From Clostridia bacterium (GTDB taxonomy: Bacteria > Bacillota > Clostridia > Christensenellales > Aristaeellaceae): 64,000 bases of DNA. Below, one piece after another: positions 51,744-60,113 of this stretch. The notes beneath the pieces are model-generated. The model was not told the origin of the DNA. It saw nothing but the letters and a program-made list of their open reading frames with translations, and made no database searches. The stretch is taken from contig JAFROK010000019.1 in the NCBI GenBank assembly GCA_017429695.1, positions 1-64,000 on the forward strand, written 5' to 3'. How positions within the stretch are numbered: the first letter of the stretch is position 1; each line of letters starts with the position of its first letter. The translations under genes were made by a program, and so were the position numbers.

Positions 51744-52679
51744 CTATTTACGGGGGGCGCGGAATAAATCATAAAGCGGCATGCCTCGCTCAATCCCGGG
51801 TGTTTCCGCCAGGAAAGCATACAGGGTGGAGGCGCCGCAGGTTTCGCAGAACCGGGCGTCAGGTGGGTTGATGTGGCTCGGCCGGTTGTATTCTGCCCGG
51901 CACCGGTTGTAAATCGGGTAACTGCAGTCCGGGCATTCGCCGCCGGAGGGCATGGCGTCGGAGCCGCATACCGGACAGCGCTCGGGAAAGGGAACGCGCA
52001 TCTTCAGCGCGGTGCCTTCGGGTATTTTCCGCCCGAGGGACGCGCCGCACATCCGGCACCGGGAGGCGCAGGGGGAGATCCGCCGGTTCCCGCAGGCAGG
52101 GCATACGGCCGGCGGAAGATTCAGGCGGTCCAGCCGGCGCAGGTTGTTCAGCCGGTGGAAAAGGGCCTGCTCCGAAACAAGAAAGGCGGCGGCCATCTCT
52201 GCCCGGGAAGGAAAGCAGGCGTTCAGGACCAGGTCTTCCGGCATCAGCAGGCGGGAAGCGAACTCATCCGCCTCGGCGTTTTCCCGGCTTCTCATGGCTT
52301 CGGACTTTGCATCTTCCGGGACGTCCAGGTGGCCGAGGAAAATATGCCCCAGTTCATGGGCCATCGTAAAATTGCACCGGCGGGAGCCGGACTGTGCCTG
52401 CCAGTTCTCCGGTACGCTTTTCCTGATCATCAGATAGTATCCACAGGCGGCAAAATACCAGGTTCTCGCGTCAACACCACCAGGCAAACCGGATGATTCC
52501 ACCACGTACAGCTGGATGCGCCCGGACCGCTGTATATCACACAGCAGGCGGAAACAGTCAATCGGCCAGGAAAACGGGCCGTATTCATCCATAAAGCGTT
52601 TCAGCCCGTTTCTGACCAAAAACAGGCTGCTTTCATTCAGTTGGCTCAGGGTTTCATACTGGGGGATCCATTGCTCCAT
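51744..52679 (-). CDS. ImmA/IrrE-type metallopeptidase with a C-terminal zinc-ribbon tail
   Basis: A 311-residue protein. The N-terminal half has the ImmA/IrrE active site MAHELGHIFLGH (HExxH plus the later acidic residue in AEADEFASRLLMP) of a peptidase that cleaves phage or ICE repressors. The C-terminal 110 residues hold at least nine cysteines in CxxC pairs (CPACGN, CASRCRMCGA, CPVCGS, CPDCS, CETCGA), suggesting two to three zinc ribbons, unusual for ImmA. It lies 17 bases downstream of a XRE repressor gene, the normal ImmR-ImmA order. The Cys-rich part may bind DNA or a partner; this is inference. Confidence 0.85.
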   Translation of the reverse strand: MEQWIPQYETLSQLNESSLFLVRNGLKRFMDEYGPFSWPIDCFRLLCDIQRSGRIQLYVVESSGLPGGVDARTWYFAACGYYLMIRKSVPENWQAQSGSRRCNFTMAHELGHIFLGHLDVPEDAKSEAMRSRENAEADEFASRLLMPEDLVLNACFPSRAEMAAAFLVSEQALFHRLNNLRRLDRLNLPPAVCPACGNRRISPCASRCRMCGASLGRKIPEGTALKMRVPFPERCPVCGSDAMPSGGECPDCSYPIYNRCRAEYNRPSHINPPDARFCETCGASTLYAFLAETPGIERGMPLYDLFRAPRK

Positions 52680-52696
52680 GCTCGAACCCTCCCCGG

Positions 52697-53140
52697 TCAG
52701 GACTGCTCCCCGCCGCGCTCCTGCAGCCGGCGGTTCAGCCAGTACATGGCCATATCCGTCAGGGTTTTGCGGTCTTCTTCGCTCAGCTCCCGGGAAACGC
52801 GGTAGGCCGCGTTGGCCCAGGACGGATCGATCTCCACCATTTCCTTCACGCCGCGGACGACATCCACGATCTCGCCGGTCTGCTCGTCGCGGAAAACCTG
52901 TTCCACAACGGCTTCTTCCTCGTGGGTTTCCTCAATATAGCCGGCAAGCTGCATCAGCAGGGGATAGCTGACAACCAGCGCCTCCGCCATGGCGCGCAGC
53001 ACGCCCGGAGCCGGCTTCTGGCGCACGCCGGATTCCACGCGGGAAACCTCCGCCGGGCTGACGCCGCAGCGGGCGGCCAGATCCCGCTGGGAAAAACCGC
53101 GGTCCTTGCGGGCCTGAATCAGATAATCACCCAGTTTCAT
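52697..53140 (-). CDS. XRE family repressor (ImmR-like)
   Basis: A 147-residue protein with an N-terminal helix-turn-helix (about 5-60: GFSQRDLAARCGVSPAEVSRVESG) and an acidic helical C-terminal part that probably dimerises and may be the target of the neighbouring ImmA-like peptidase. GGAGGTG lies upstream of the start. Its promoter faces a second promoter, and 12-base direct repeats between them are candidate operators. The set resembles an ICEBs1/phage immunity switch left without its element. Confidence 0.9.
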   Translation of the reverse strand: MKLGDYLIQARKDRGFSQRDLAARCGVSPAEVSRVESGVRQKPAPGVLRAMAEALVVSYPLLMQLAGYIEETHEEEAVVEQVFRDEQTGEIVDVVRGVKEMVEIDPSWANAAYRVSRELSEEDRKTLTDMAMYWLNRRLQERGGEQS

Positions 53141-53164
53141 TATCCATGCACCTCCCCAACATGG

Positions 53165-53193
53165 ATTGTACAGCGAACGTTACCAAATGTCAA
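53165..53193 (-). promoter_or_regulatory. Promoter of the XRE-ImmA pair
   Basis: On the minus strand TTGACA (53193-53188), 17-base spacer, TACAAT (53170-53165), 25 bases before the start at 53140. One direct repeat (53177-53188) lies over its spacer and -35. Confidence 0.85.
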
Positions 53194-53210
53194 CAAAAAC
53201 GTCACAAAAT
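53177..53210. promoter_or_regulatory. Candidate operator, two 12-base direct repeats
   Basis: ACGTTACCAAAT (53177-53188) and ACGTCACAAAAT (53199-53210) differ at two positions and start 22 bases apart, two turns of the helix. They sit between and over the two divergent promoters, the expected site for the XRE protein. Confidence 0.55.
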
Positions 53211-53223
53211 TTGCTGAACGGGA

Positions 53224-53253
53224 TTGACAGGTCCGGGGGGGATTTGCTATAAT
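53224..53253 (+). promoter_or_regulatory. Strong promoter of the phage-like gene pair
   Basis: TTGACA (53224-53229), 18-base spacer, TATAAT (53248-53253) preceded by TG-C, matching consensus at both boxes. It faces away from the repressor promoter. Confidence 0.88.
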
Positions 53254-53357
53254 ACCCGCAGGGAAATCCCTTTTCTTTTTCACTGAAACGCTCCCTAACG
53301 GGAACAAAAGAAACATGACAAAGAAATCATAACGGTAGCAAAAGGCGGGAACAGCAG

Positions 53358-53666
53358 ATGGAAACAGGAATGACGGGCCGTGGAACCGGCATCATGGAAA
53401 ACAACGCGGCAGTAAAAATGCATCTCACCGGCAGGGAGGCGCTTCCCGGCGGATGGGAGGGGCTTGCGGCGGCGGTCATCTACCAGGCATGTGAGGATTA
53501 CCGGGACTGCTGCCGGGCCTGCCGGCGGTATCCGGACAGCCGGCAGGCTGCGGCCGAAAAGCGGCAGCTGGAAAAGTTCTTCCGCTCCCGCTGGTTCCGG
53601 ACGCTGAGCAGCCTGAACGGTTCCTGCCTGCTGCAGCAGCTGAAGGAGGAAACGCAATGCAAATGA
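53358..53666 (+). CDS. Small phage-like protein of unknown function
   Basis: A 102-residue soluble protein: a loose N-terminus, then a helical part (about 35-95) with VIYQACEDYRDCCRACRRYP, LEKFFRSRWFRTLSSLNGSCLLQQL. This pattern resembles small proteins found next to DUF1492/ArpU-type genes in clostridial prophages; I know no function. The start is uncertain (ATG 53358 or 53394; neither has a good site). It overlaps the next gene by 10 bases. Confidence 0.55.
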   Translation: METGMTGRGTGIMENNAAVKMHLTGREALPGGWEGLAAAVIYQACEDYRDCCRACRRYPDSRQAAAEKRQLEKFFRSRWFRTLSSLNGSCLLQQLKEETQCK

Positions 53667-54103
53667 CGGAATACCTTTCCCAGGGACGGCGGCTGAACGA
53701 TATGATCGCCTTTTAAACAGAGCGGATCAGGGAACTGCGTGCCTGCGCGGACCGGATCGGCGCCGTGCGGGCAGACGGCGAAAGAGTGCAGCAATCCGCA
53801 TCCGGAGACGCGCCGTATGCCCGTGCGCTGCAGCGTATCTGGGAAATGCAGGAGAATATCGACCGGCAGCTGACGCAGCTGATCGCGCTGGACCGGCAGA
53901 TCGGGGAGGTCATCGGCACCCTGCTCAGCGGGGATTACCGGATGCTGCTCTGCTACCGCTACCTGAACCGGAAATCATGGGAGCAGATTGCCGACCTGAT
54001 GCATATCGATCCGAGCACAGCCAGGCGCTGGCACAGGAAAGCCATCGAAATGCTGACGCTGCCGGACGACGCAATCTTCATTGATATGCGGCCGGCCGCC
54101 TGA
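53657..54103 (+). pseudogene. DUF1492-type phage transcription-regulator gene with an ochre codon near the start
   Basis: ATG 53657 has AAGGAGGA 7 bases upstream and opens MQMTEYLSQGRRLNDMIAF, as expected for the start of DUF1492 proteins, but codon 20 (53714-53716) is TAA. The same frame continues TERIRELRACADRIG and 113 further residues to 54103, including DYRMLLCYRYLNRKSWEQIADLMHID, a helix-turn-helix like the sigma-4 fold seen in ArpU/RinA-type late regulators. One base change could have made the TAA. Restart at GTG 53765 would still give 112 residues with the helix-turn-helix, so a shortened product is possible. Confidence 0.7.
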
Positions 54104-54120
54104 GTGTGCCGGAGCGCGCG

Positions 54121-54155
54121 AAAAACCCGCGGAAATGTTTCCGCGGGCTTTGTTT
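54121..54155. terminator. Bidirectional intrinsic terminator
   Basis: A perfect 10-bp stem (54126-54135 with 54138-54147) with AAAAA before and a TTTGTTTTT-type run after, between the convergent phage-like gene and the M42 peptidase gene. Confidence 0.9.
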
Positions 54156-54162
54156 TTCAGGT

Positions 54163-55197
54163 TCAGTCCGTAATATAAGCCAGGATCAGGTCAAAGGTGT
54201 TCCGCAGGCCGTCGATATGCGTCCGCTCGTAGCCGTGGCTGTTGGCGGTGCCGGGGCCGATGGCCGCGTGGCGGATGTCGTAGCCTGCCAGTACCGATCC
54301 GTCCCCGTCGGTGCCGTAGTGGGGCGTGAAGATATCCATCACGTAATCGGCGCCGATTTGTTTCGCGGTTTCCCGCAGCTCATTTGTCATGCCGCTGTGG
54401 TAGGGAAAGCGGCTGTCTTTGGCAAAGATGGATACTTTATGCTCTTCGGAATTCTGGTCCGGTCCCGTCGGCGCGATGTCCAGCGCCAGCACGTCCTTCG
54501 TTCCCTCCGGCAGCCAGGCGGTGCCGTGGCCGATCTCCTCGTAGCAGGCGAAGTAGGCAATCACCTTCCGCTTCAGCTTCAGCCCCTGCTCCCGCACGGC
54601 TTTCATCACGTTCAGCAACACGGCCGCGCAGGCTTTATCGTCCACAAAGCGGCTTTTGATATATCCGCCGGACATCGTAAAGCGCGGTTCCAGGCCGATG
54701 TAGTCGCCGGTTTCAATGCCCAGGGCGCGGGTGTCCTCCGCGGAGCGGACCGGCATGTCGATCACGACGCATACATTGGTCCGGAAATCCCCCAGCTGGG
54801 TGCGCAGCTCCTCCTCCGTCACATGGATGGAGTTCGGCGTGCGGCACACGGTGCCGGTGTAGACCCGGCCGTCCCCGGTATATATCCGCACGTTCTCCGT
54901 GACGCAGTAGAAGGGATACAGCCCGCCCACGGGGCAGACGTTCAGGGTGCCGTCCGCGTTGATATGGCGGACCATGAGGCCGATGTCGTCCAGGTGCGCG
55001 GTGATCACCAGCGCCTCGCCCCCGCCGCCCAGGTCGGCCAGTACGCCGCCCTTCCGGGTGAATACCGGCGCAAAGCCCAGGTCGCGGATCATCTCTGCCG
55101 TTTTCTCCTGGATTTCCCGGTACTGTCCGGTGGTGGAGTCCACCGCCAGCAGGGCCTGGAACGCATCCAGCGTATATTGTTCGTCAAAGCCTGTCAT
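54163..55197 (-). CDS. M42 family metallopeptidase
   Basis: A 344-residue cytoplasmic aminopeptidase/endoglucanase-family zinc enzyme: ITAHLDDIGLMV (metal His and Asp), SRFVDDKACAA (bridging Asp), CYEEIGHGTAW (catalytic and metal Glu), ALDIAPTG, and FTPHYGTDGDG (metal His). All ligands are present. It cleaves short peptides from the N-terminus in related enzymes. Divergent from the following zinc-ribbon gene. Confidence 0.93.
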   Translation of the reverse strand: MTGFDEQYTLDAFQALLAVDSTTGQYREIQEKTAEMIRDLGFAPVFTRKGGVLADLGGGGEALVITAHLDDIGLMVRHINADGTLNVCPVGGLYPFYCVTENVRIYTGDGRVYTGTVCRTPNSIHVTEEELRTQLGDFRTNVCVVIDMPVRSAEDTRALGIETGDYIGLEPRFTMSGGYIKSRFVDDKACAAVLLNVMKAVREQGLKLKRKVIAYFACYEEIGHGTAWLPEGTKDVLALDIAPTGPDQNSEEHKVSIFAKDSRFPYHSGMTNELRETAKQIGADYVMDIFTPHYGTDGDGSVLAGYDIRHAAIGPGTANSHGYERTHIDGLRNTFDLILAYITD

Positions 55198-55300
55198 ATG
55201 GTTTTTCCTCCCGGTTGGTTTCGGTTCATGATATCACGGACCCGCCGATTCTTCAAGGGAAGGCAGGGGCGGATCTTTCTGCCCGGACCGAAAAATAGTA

Positions 55301-55330
55301 TGGACAATTCTGTTTTCAGCATGATATCAT
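55301..55330 (+). promoter_or_regulatory. Possible promoter of the zinc-ribbon gene
   Basis: TGGACA (55301-55306), 18-base spacer, TATCAT (55325-55330), 57 bases before ATG 55387. Confidence 0.45.
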
Positions 55331-55386
55331 ATGAACACTCACCGGAAAACAGCCAACTGTATACAGACCCGAAAGGAGTTTCTCTG

Positions 55387-56394
55387 ATGAATTGTCCGAA
55401 ATGCGGCAGCGAAATCATCCCGGGATACCAGTTCTGCATGAACTGCGGTGCTTCCCTCGTCGGGGAGGCGGAGGAGGAAACCAAGCAGGAATCGCCTGAA
55501 AGCACGCCGGAAACCGGAACGGAATCCACTCCGGAACAGAAAACGGACGCCGGGGAGGAACCGACCCCCCGGAGAAGGCGCGCCGCCCAGGCTGCCGCGG
55601 CAGGGGAGGAGGCTCAGGCCCCGGCGGAAGAGCCGGAGCAGCCCGTTCCGGCGCCGGCCCCGGTGCAGGATACCCGGCCGCCCCGGAAGAAACCGGCCCG
55701 TCCCGTTCCGCCGCCGGAACCGGCCCGGGCATATAAGCGCTCCTCCGGAAAGGGCGTGTGGTTCTGGCTGGGCATCCTGCTGCTGGTGCTCATTGCCGCC
55801 TATGTGGCTGCCTGTATCGTGATCCCGGACCATGCGCTGACCGCGCCGGCGGTGAACCTGGCGCAGACGGTCTGGAATTATTTCAGTGCCTGCGGAAAAT
55901 ACCTGCTGTGGTTCCCGATTGCCCTGGGCGCCATCATCCTGCTGTCCGTGCTGAAGGTAACGGTGGGCCGGCCGCTGCGCCGGAAGCTGCACGCGGCGGA
56001 CCTGGCGGAGGCCAGGGAACTGGCAAGCCGGGTCGTTGTGGCGGAAACCCTGGCGCCCGCGCATCAGCTGCATGCCGAGATTGCCGAGGTCCTGGAAACG
56101 CGGAAGCTGCGGAAAAAATATTTCCCCAAAGGAAAGTTCGACTTCGGGGAGTTTTCCACGGGCGGCGTCCCGCTGGACTACAGCTGTGGGAAGGATCAGT
56201 TTACGGCCAATTTCGTGTTCCAGCGGCTGGATCGTGCCGGCACCCGCATCTTCCTGGAGATCATCCAGTGGCAGGTGAACAACGATATTGTTTCCAAACG
56301 CTGCCTGTCGGCCATGCGCGGGCTGGAACCCATGCTCCGGGATACGGTGCGGGATGTTGATGCCGGCGCGGCCTTCCAGGTTTACGACCGCTGA
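55387..56394 (+). CDS. Zinc-ribbon membrane protein with Pro/Glu-rich linker
   Basis: A 335-residue protein: N-terminal zinc ribbon (MNCPKCGSE, FCMNCGAS), a disordered Glu/Pro/Arg stretch (about 25-115), two membrane helices (about 122-145 and 160-185) and a C-terminal cytoplasmic part of about 140 residues without known motifs. AAAGGAG 8 bases before ATG 55387 sets the start; the open frame upstream runs antisense to the M42 gene. It is 21 bases ahead of a small membrane-protein gene and is probably co-transcribed with it. Confidence 0.8.
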   Translation: MNCPKCGSEIIPGYQFCMNCGASLVGEAEEETKQESPESTPETGTESTPEQKTDAGEEPTPRRRRAAQAAAAGEEAQAPAEEPEQPVPAPAPVQDTRPPRKKPARPVPPPEPARAYKRSSGKGVWFWLGILLLVLIAAYVAACIVIPDHALTAPAVNLAQTVWNYFSACGKYLLWFPIALGAIILLSVLKVTVGRPLRRKLHAADLAEARELASRVVVAETLAPAHQLHAEIAEVLETRKLRKKYFPKGKFDFGEFSTGGVPLDYSCGKDQFTANFVFQRLDRAGTRIFLEIIQWQVNNDIVSKRCLSAMRGLEPMLRDTVRDVDAGAAFQVYDR

Positions 56395-56415
56395 GCGTCC
56401 GGAGGTGGCTGATTG

Positions 56416-57036
56416 ATGAAGATATGGAAACGGGTGGCGCTGCTGCTGGCCTGCACGATGCTGCTGACGGCAGGCACGGCGGCTGCGGAGAAGGAATACC
56501 ACCTGGTTATCGGGGTTGCCGGGCCGGTCACGGTCACTGTTTCCCACGCGGCGGCGGATCCGGATGCGGAGCCGGTGAATGATTACAGCCCCGGCGCGGC
56601 GGACAGCGCGAATGTGATTGCCGTAACCGCCGAAGCCTTAACCCTGAAGGAAGGCCCGGATTACGACGTCCGCCTCGACGGTACCGGGGAAGGCACCCTG
56701 TGCTATACCGTGACCCTGCGGGATCCGGAGGGGAAGGAGGAGGACCTGGAACTGCACCGGTTCGAAAACATTCCCGTGGATGAAAACACCGTGCTGAAAA
56801 CGGTGTCCTCCGCAAAGGACCAGAATACCATGATCGCCTATGTAAAGGACGGGGAGGAGCTGAAAGCGGAGGCGGCCTACGGCTCCGGCAAAAACAGCCC
56901 GCAGATTACAGTCAATACCCAGACCGTGATCCTGGCCGGCATCCTCCTGCTGATCCTGATTGCCATTCCGCTGCTGCTGCACCGGAGAAAGGTTGCTGTC
57001 GTGCTCCAGAAGCCGATTCTGCTCCGCCGGGGATAA
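56416..57036 (+). CDS. Secreted membrane-anchored protein of unknown function
   Basis: A 206-residue protein with a signal peptide (about 4-25), a beta-rich extracytoplasmic domain and a C-terminal anchor helix (about 172-192) with a short basic tail. GGAGGTG 8 bases upstream selects ATG 56416. No family recognised. Converges on the leucine-rich-repeat gene; the 64-base gap holds only a weak hairpin. Confidence 0.72.
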   Translation: MKIWKRVALLLACTMLLTAGTAAAEKEYHLVIGVAGPVTVTVSHAAADPDAEPVNDYSPGAADSANVIAVTAEALTLKEGPDYDVRLDGTGEGTLCYTVTLRDPEGKEEDLELHRFENIPVDENTVLKTVSSAKDQNTMIAYVKDGEELKAEAAYGSGKNSPQITVNTQTVILAGILLLILIAIPLLLHRRKVAVVLQKPILLRRG

Positions 57037-57100
57037 AAGGGCGGAATAAAACAAAGCCAGAAGCGCCATGCTCCCGGCTGTTTTTCAATTGCGGGGTGAT

Positions 57101-58162
57101 TTACCGGATTTCACAGGGGATGCCGTAATAGCCGCAGTACTTTGCTGTGTAGGAATCGGCGGGGGTGAAAACGGTTATCTTAAAGCAGCCGGTGAACGCG
57201 TCCATCCCGATTTCTTCAACGCCGGCGGGAATCACGGCTTCCTTCAGCCTGCCGCAGTTCTGGAATGTGGCCGTGGCGATCCGCTTCACGCCTTCCGGAA
57301 CGGTCACGGCGTCCAGCGTCTCGCAGTAGGCAAACGCATAGTAACCGATGGCGGTTACGCCTGCCGGGATATGGATCTCCGGCAGCGCCGTGCAGCCGAA
57401 AAAGGCCCAGTTGCCGATTTCCGTCACGCTGTCCGGCAGAATGGCGGATACCAGGCCGGCACAGCCGGAAAACGCCTTGTCCGGAATGGCCGCAATGCCG
57501 TCCGGAACGGTGACGGCTTCCAGGGAAAGGCACTCATAGAACGCGCCGGATTCGATCTGTTTTACGCCGGCGGGAATCGTAATCCCGGTCAGCGACTCGT
57601 TCCGGCAGAAGGCCATGCTGCCGATGATTTCCACATCCTCCGGAATCGCGAAGGCGGTTTCCTCAAACGCGCAGGGATAGCAGATCAGGCGCCTGTCCGC
57701 CTTTCCGTACAGCACGCCGCTGCGCACTTCAAAGCAGGGATGGTCTGCGGCCACGATGATTTCCTTCAGCGCGGAGCACAGCATAAAGGGATTGGCGCCG
57801 ATTTCCGTAATGCCCACCGGAATGCTGACGCGGCGGAGTTTAGTGCATTTTTCAAAGGCCCGGTCTCCGACGGCGGTGATCTGGCGGCCGTCGATCTCCT
57901 CCGGAATATCCAGTTCCTTATTGGCGCCGGTATACCGGACGATCATGGCCGTGCTGTTTTCCAGCGGCGCCAGCTCCCAGTCGCCGGAGATAATATGGTC
58001 CGGATCCGTCGACGCTTCCGGCGTTTCTTCCGGCAGCTCTTCCTGCAGCTCCGGCTCCGTGATTGCTTCGGTTTCCGGCGTTTCCGCCCCTGCCTCCCCG
58101 AAACAGCAGGAACAGGCGGCGGCCAGGATCAGCGCCAGCAACAGCGCAAACATCTTTTTCAT
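57101..58162 (-). CDS. Secreted BspA-like leucine-rich-repeat protein
   Basis: A 353-residue exported protein: signal peptide (about 1-22), an acidic linker rich in Glu and Thr, then about ten LRR_5/BspA repeats of 23 residues (pattern IGxxAFxxCxxLxxVxIPxGVxxI) from about 95 to the end. Such proteins bind host or environmental ligands or other surface proteins. The last repeats end close to the C-terminus with no anchor, so it is probably released or non-covalently bound. Confidence 0.92.
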   Translation of the reverse strand: MKKMFALLLALILAAACSCCFGEAGAETPETEAITEPELQEELPEETPEASTDPDHIISGDWELAPLENSTAMIVRYTGANKELDIPEEIDGRQITAVGDRAFEKCTKLRRVSIPVGITEIGANPFMLCSALKEIIVAADHPCFEVRSGVLYGKADRRLICYPCAFEETAFAIPEDVEIIGSMAFCRNESLTGITIPAGVKQIESGAFYECLSLEAVTVPDGIAAIPDKAFSGCAGLVSAILPDSVTEIGNWAFFGCTALPEIHIPAGVTAIGYYAFAYCETLDAVTVPEGVKRIATATFQNCGRLKEAVIPAGVEEIGMDAFTGCFKITVFTPADSYTAKYCGYYGIPCEIR

Positions 58163-58198
58163 ACGCGGTCTACCTCCGGGTCAGGATCTTTTTCCCCA

Positions 58199-58227
58199 AT
58201 CTTATCATCAATGACCGGCATCGTCAA
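58199..58227 (-). promoter_or_regulatory. Promoter of the leucine-rich-repeat gene
   Basis: On the minus strand TTGACG (58227-58222), 17-base spacer, TAAGAT (58204-58199), 36 bases before the start. Confidence 0.7.
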
Positions 58228-58262
58228 ATCAGCGCGGTACGCCAAAAAATGCATCCCGCGGC

Positions 58263-58291
58263 TTGTCCCTGCAGGCAAAGCATGGTACACT
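58263..58291 (+). promoter_or_regulatory. Promoter of the lipoprotein gene
   Basis: TTGTCC (58263-58268), 17-base spacer, TACACT (58286-58291) with TG-G before the -10, 55 bases before ATG 58347. Confidence 0.65.
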
Positions 58292-58346
58292 GTGCCTGGA
58301 AAAAAACATTCCCGGGCGGGAATGAAGATGAAAGAAGGAAAAACCC

Positions 58347-58931
58347 ATGAAAAAACTGTTCACGATCGTTGCCCTGCTGCTGGCCATGGTCCTGCTGCTG
58401 ACCGCCTGCGGACAAAAAGAAGAAGAGAAGCCCGCCGCCACGGAAGCCCCCGCCGCCGCGGCAACGGCTGAACCCGCGTCTGAGCCCACTGCCGAACCGG
58501 AAACTGCGCAGGTGGAAGAACCCACGGCCGAACCTATGGCCGAGCCTACGGCTGAACCTGCCGCCGAACCGGAAGCAGCGCCTGCGCAGGCAGACAGCAT
58601 CGAAGGTACCTGGAAGCTGACGGGCATGAAATCCGATAACCCTGAAGATGCCGAATTTATCAGCCAGATGGAACTCCTGCTTTCCAACGGGCTGATGGAA
58701 AATATTTATACCTACGCCGACGGCAAGGTCACCATGACCGCAAAAACCAATGTGCCGGGCGCTGAAAACCAGAATATGACCATGAACGGCACCTATACCA
58801 TTGACGGGAACCAGCTCACCGTCATCGAAGAGGGACAAACCACAGGCGATCCGGTGGAGTTTAAAATTGACGGGGATACGCTGGAACTGATTACCCCCCA
58901 GATGAGCATGACCTTCACCCGGGCGGACTGA
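58347..58931 (+). CDS. Lipoprotein with EPTAEP repeats
   Basis: A 194-residue lipoprotein: signal with lipobox LLTAC (Cys near residue 21), a linker made of Ala, Glu, Pro and Thr with repeated EPTAEP/EPMAEP (about 30-85), and a C-terminal beta domain of about 100 residues (SIEGTWKLTG, FKIDGDTLELITPQMSMTF) like the lipocalin-type DUF5640/DUF4923 extracellular folds. The repeats may vary in number between strains. Function unknown. Confidence 0.8.
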   Translation: MKKLFTIVALLLAMVLLLTACGQKEEEKPAATEAPAAAATAEPASEPTAEPETAQVEEPTAEPMAEPTAEPAAEPEAAPAQADSIEGTWKLTGMKSDNPEDAEFISQMELLLSNGLMENIYTYADGKVTMTAKTNVPGAENQNMTMNGTYTIDGNQLTVIEEGQTTGDPVEFKIDGDTLELITPQMSMTFTRAD

Positions 58932-58998
58932 GCCCACGGGAAGAATCCGCCGGCATGCCGCGTTATATAGGCGAAACCAGTCGGAACGGAGGGATGAT

Positions 58999-59850
58999 GT
59001 GAAGCAGATGATCCTTAAAATGATGTGTATCCTGGGCAGCGCGCTGTTCCTTTTCGGCGCGGCCGCCGCGGAGCCGGCAGGGGATCCGCTCCGGGTCACC
59101 TTTTTCGATGTCGGCAAGGGCGACTGCATCCTTGTCAGCCGCGGCGGCTGCTCTGTCATGATTGATACGGGCTACGCGGAAACCGCGGACAACGTGGCTG
59201 CCGCCATGCGGCAGCAGGGCATTGACCACCTGGACGCCCTGATCCTGACCCATTACGACCGGGACCACGTGGGCGGTATCGAAGCCATCCTCCGGGCCTT
59301 CCCGGCGGAGCATATCTACATTCCGGGATACGACGGAAGCGATAAAATATATACCGCCGCGGCCTGGGCGCTGCAGCAGAGCGGCCTGGATACAGAAAAG
59401 GTAACGGCGGACGTTTCCTTTACCCTGTCGGAAGTGCGCTTTACGGTCTTTGCCACCTCCCTGGCATACATTCCCGGGGAGGGGAAGGAAGAGGGCAACG
59501 ATAACGACGTGTCCCTGGTGGTCTCGATCCGGTACGGAAACGACTCTTTCCTGCTGGCCGGGGATATTGAAAAGGAAGGCATCGACAGCTTCCTGGCGGC
59601 CGGTCACGGAACCTACGATGTCGTGAAAATGCCGCACCACGGGCAGAACGAAAAGAACACGGACGATTTCATTGCCCGGGTCGGAATGAAGATCGCCGTG
59701 ATCACGGACGGCGAAGAGGAACCGGTCAAGAAAAAGGTGATGAAGCTGCTCACCGCATCCGGCGCAGAGATTTATACCAGCGCGACGAACGGGGATATCA
59801 CAATCACCGGCACCGGAAACGGCACCTATGATGTTGTAACGGAAAGATAA
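58999..59850 (+). CDS. Secreted ComEC/Rec2-like MBL-fold hydrolase
   Basis: A 283-residue protein with a signal peptide (about 3-26) and a metallo-beta-lactamase fold like the C-terminal domain of ComEC but without its channel: VTFFDVGKGDCILV, HYDRDHVGGIEA (metal motif HxxxDH), LLAGDIEKEGIDSFL and VVKMPHHGQN. Stand-alone forms are common in Firmicutes; a nuclease role is possible but unproven. CGGAGGG lies 5 bases before GTG 58999. Confidence 0.85.
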   Translation: MKQMILKMMCILGSALFLFGAAAAEPAGDPLRVTFFDVGKGDCILVSRGGCSVMIDTGYAETADNVAAAMRQQGIDHLDALILTHYDRDHVGGIEAILRAFPAEHIYIPGYDGSDKIYTAAAWALQQSGLDTEKVTADVSFTLSEVRFTVFATSLAYIPGEGKEEGNDNDVSLVVSIRYGNDSFLLAGDIEKEGIDSFLAAGHGTYDVVKMPHHGQNEKNTDDFIARVGMKIAVITDGEEEPVKKKVMKLLTASGAEIYTSATNGDITITGTGNGTYDVVTER

Positions 59851-59890
59851 GGCGAACTGTTCCGTATACCTGGCTGTTACCACAGGAATT

Positions 59891-59923
59891 CCCCGGGCCT
59901 GAACGGTCCGGGGATCCTTTTTT
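59891..59923 (+). terminator. Intrinsic terminator after the MBL-fold gene
   Basis: A 9-bp GC stem (59891-59899 with 59905-59913, one G-T pair), loop TGAAC, then a run of six T. Confidence 0.8.
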
Positions 59924-60018
59924 CGGCCAAAAGTATGCCAGGCAGCCGGAAAACGCCTGAAGTGTTGAAAAACCGCCCTGATAAATGCTGAAAAAACACA
60001 GAGAAAACAGATGTTTTC

Positions 60019-60048
60019 TTGACGAAGTTTTTCCGGTGGACGTATCAT
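60019..60048 (+). promoter_or_regulatory. Promoter of the branched-chain amino-acid ABC operon
   Basis: TTGACG (60019-60024), 18-base spacer, TATCAT (60043-60048), 65 bases before ATG 60114. Confidence 0.7.
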
Positions 60049-60113
60049 AAAGCAACGAATCAGGGCGGCCCGGGACAGGGCTGCGAAGCCTGATGAAAAG
60101 AGGAGGTTTTTCC

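Noticed and set aside
54106-55386. Plus-strand open frame upstream of the zinc-ribbon protein
   Set aside because: Antisense to the M42 peptidase gene, which has all metal ligands; the zinc-ribbon start has its own ribosome binding site.
57037-57100. Terminator between the convergent genes at 57036 and 57101
   Set aside because: Only a 4-bp stem with a long loop could be found.
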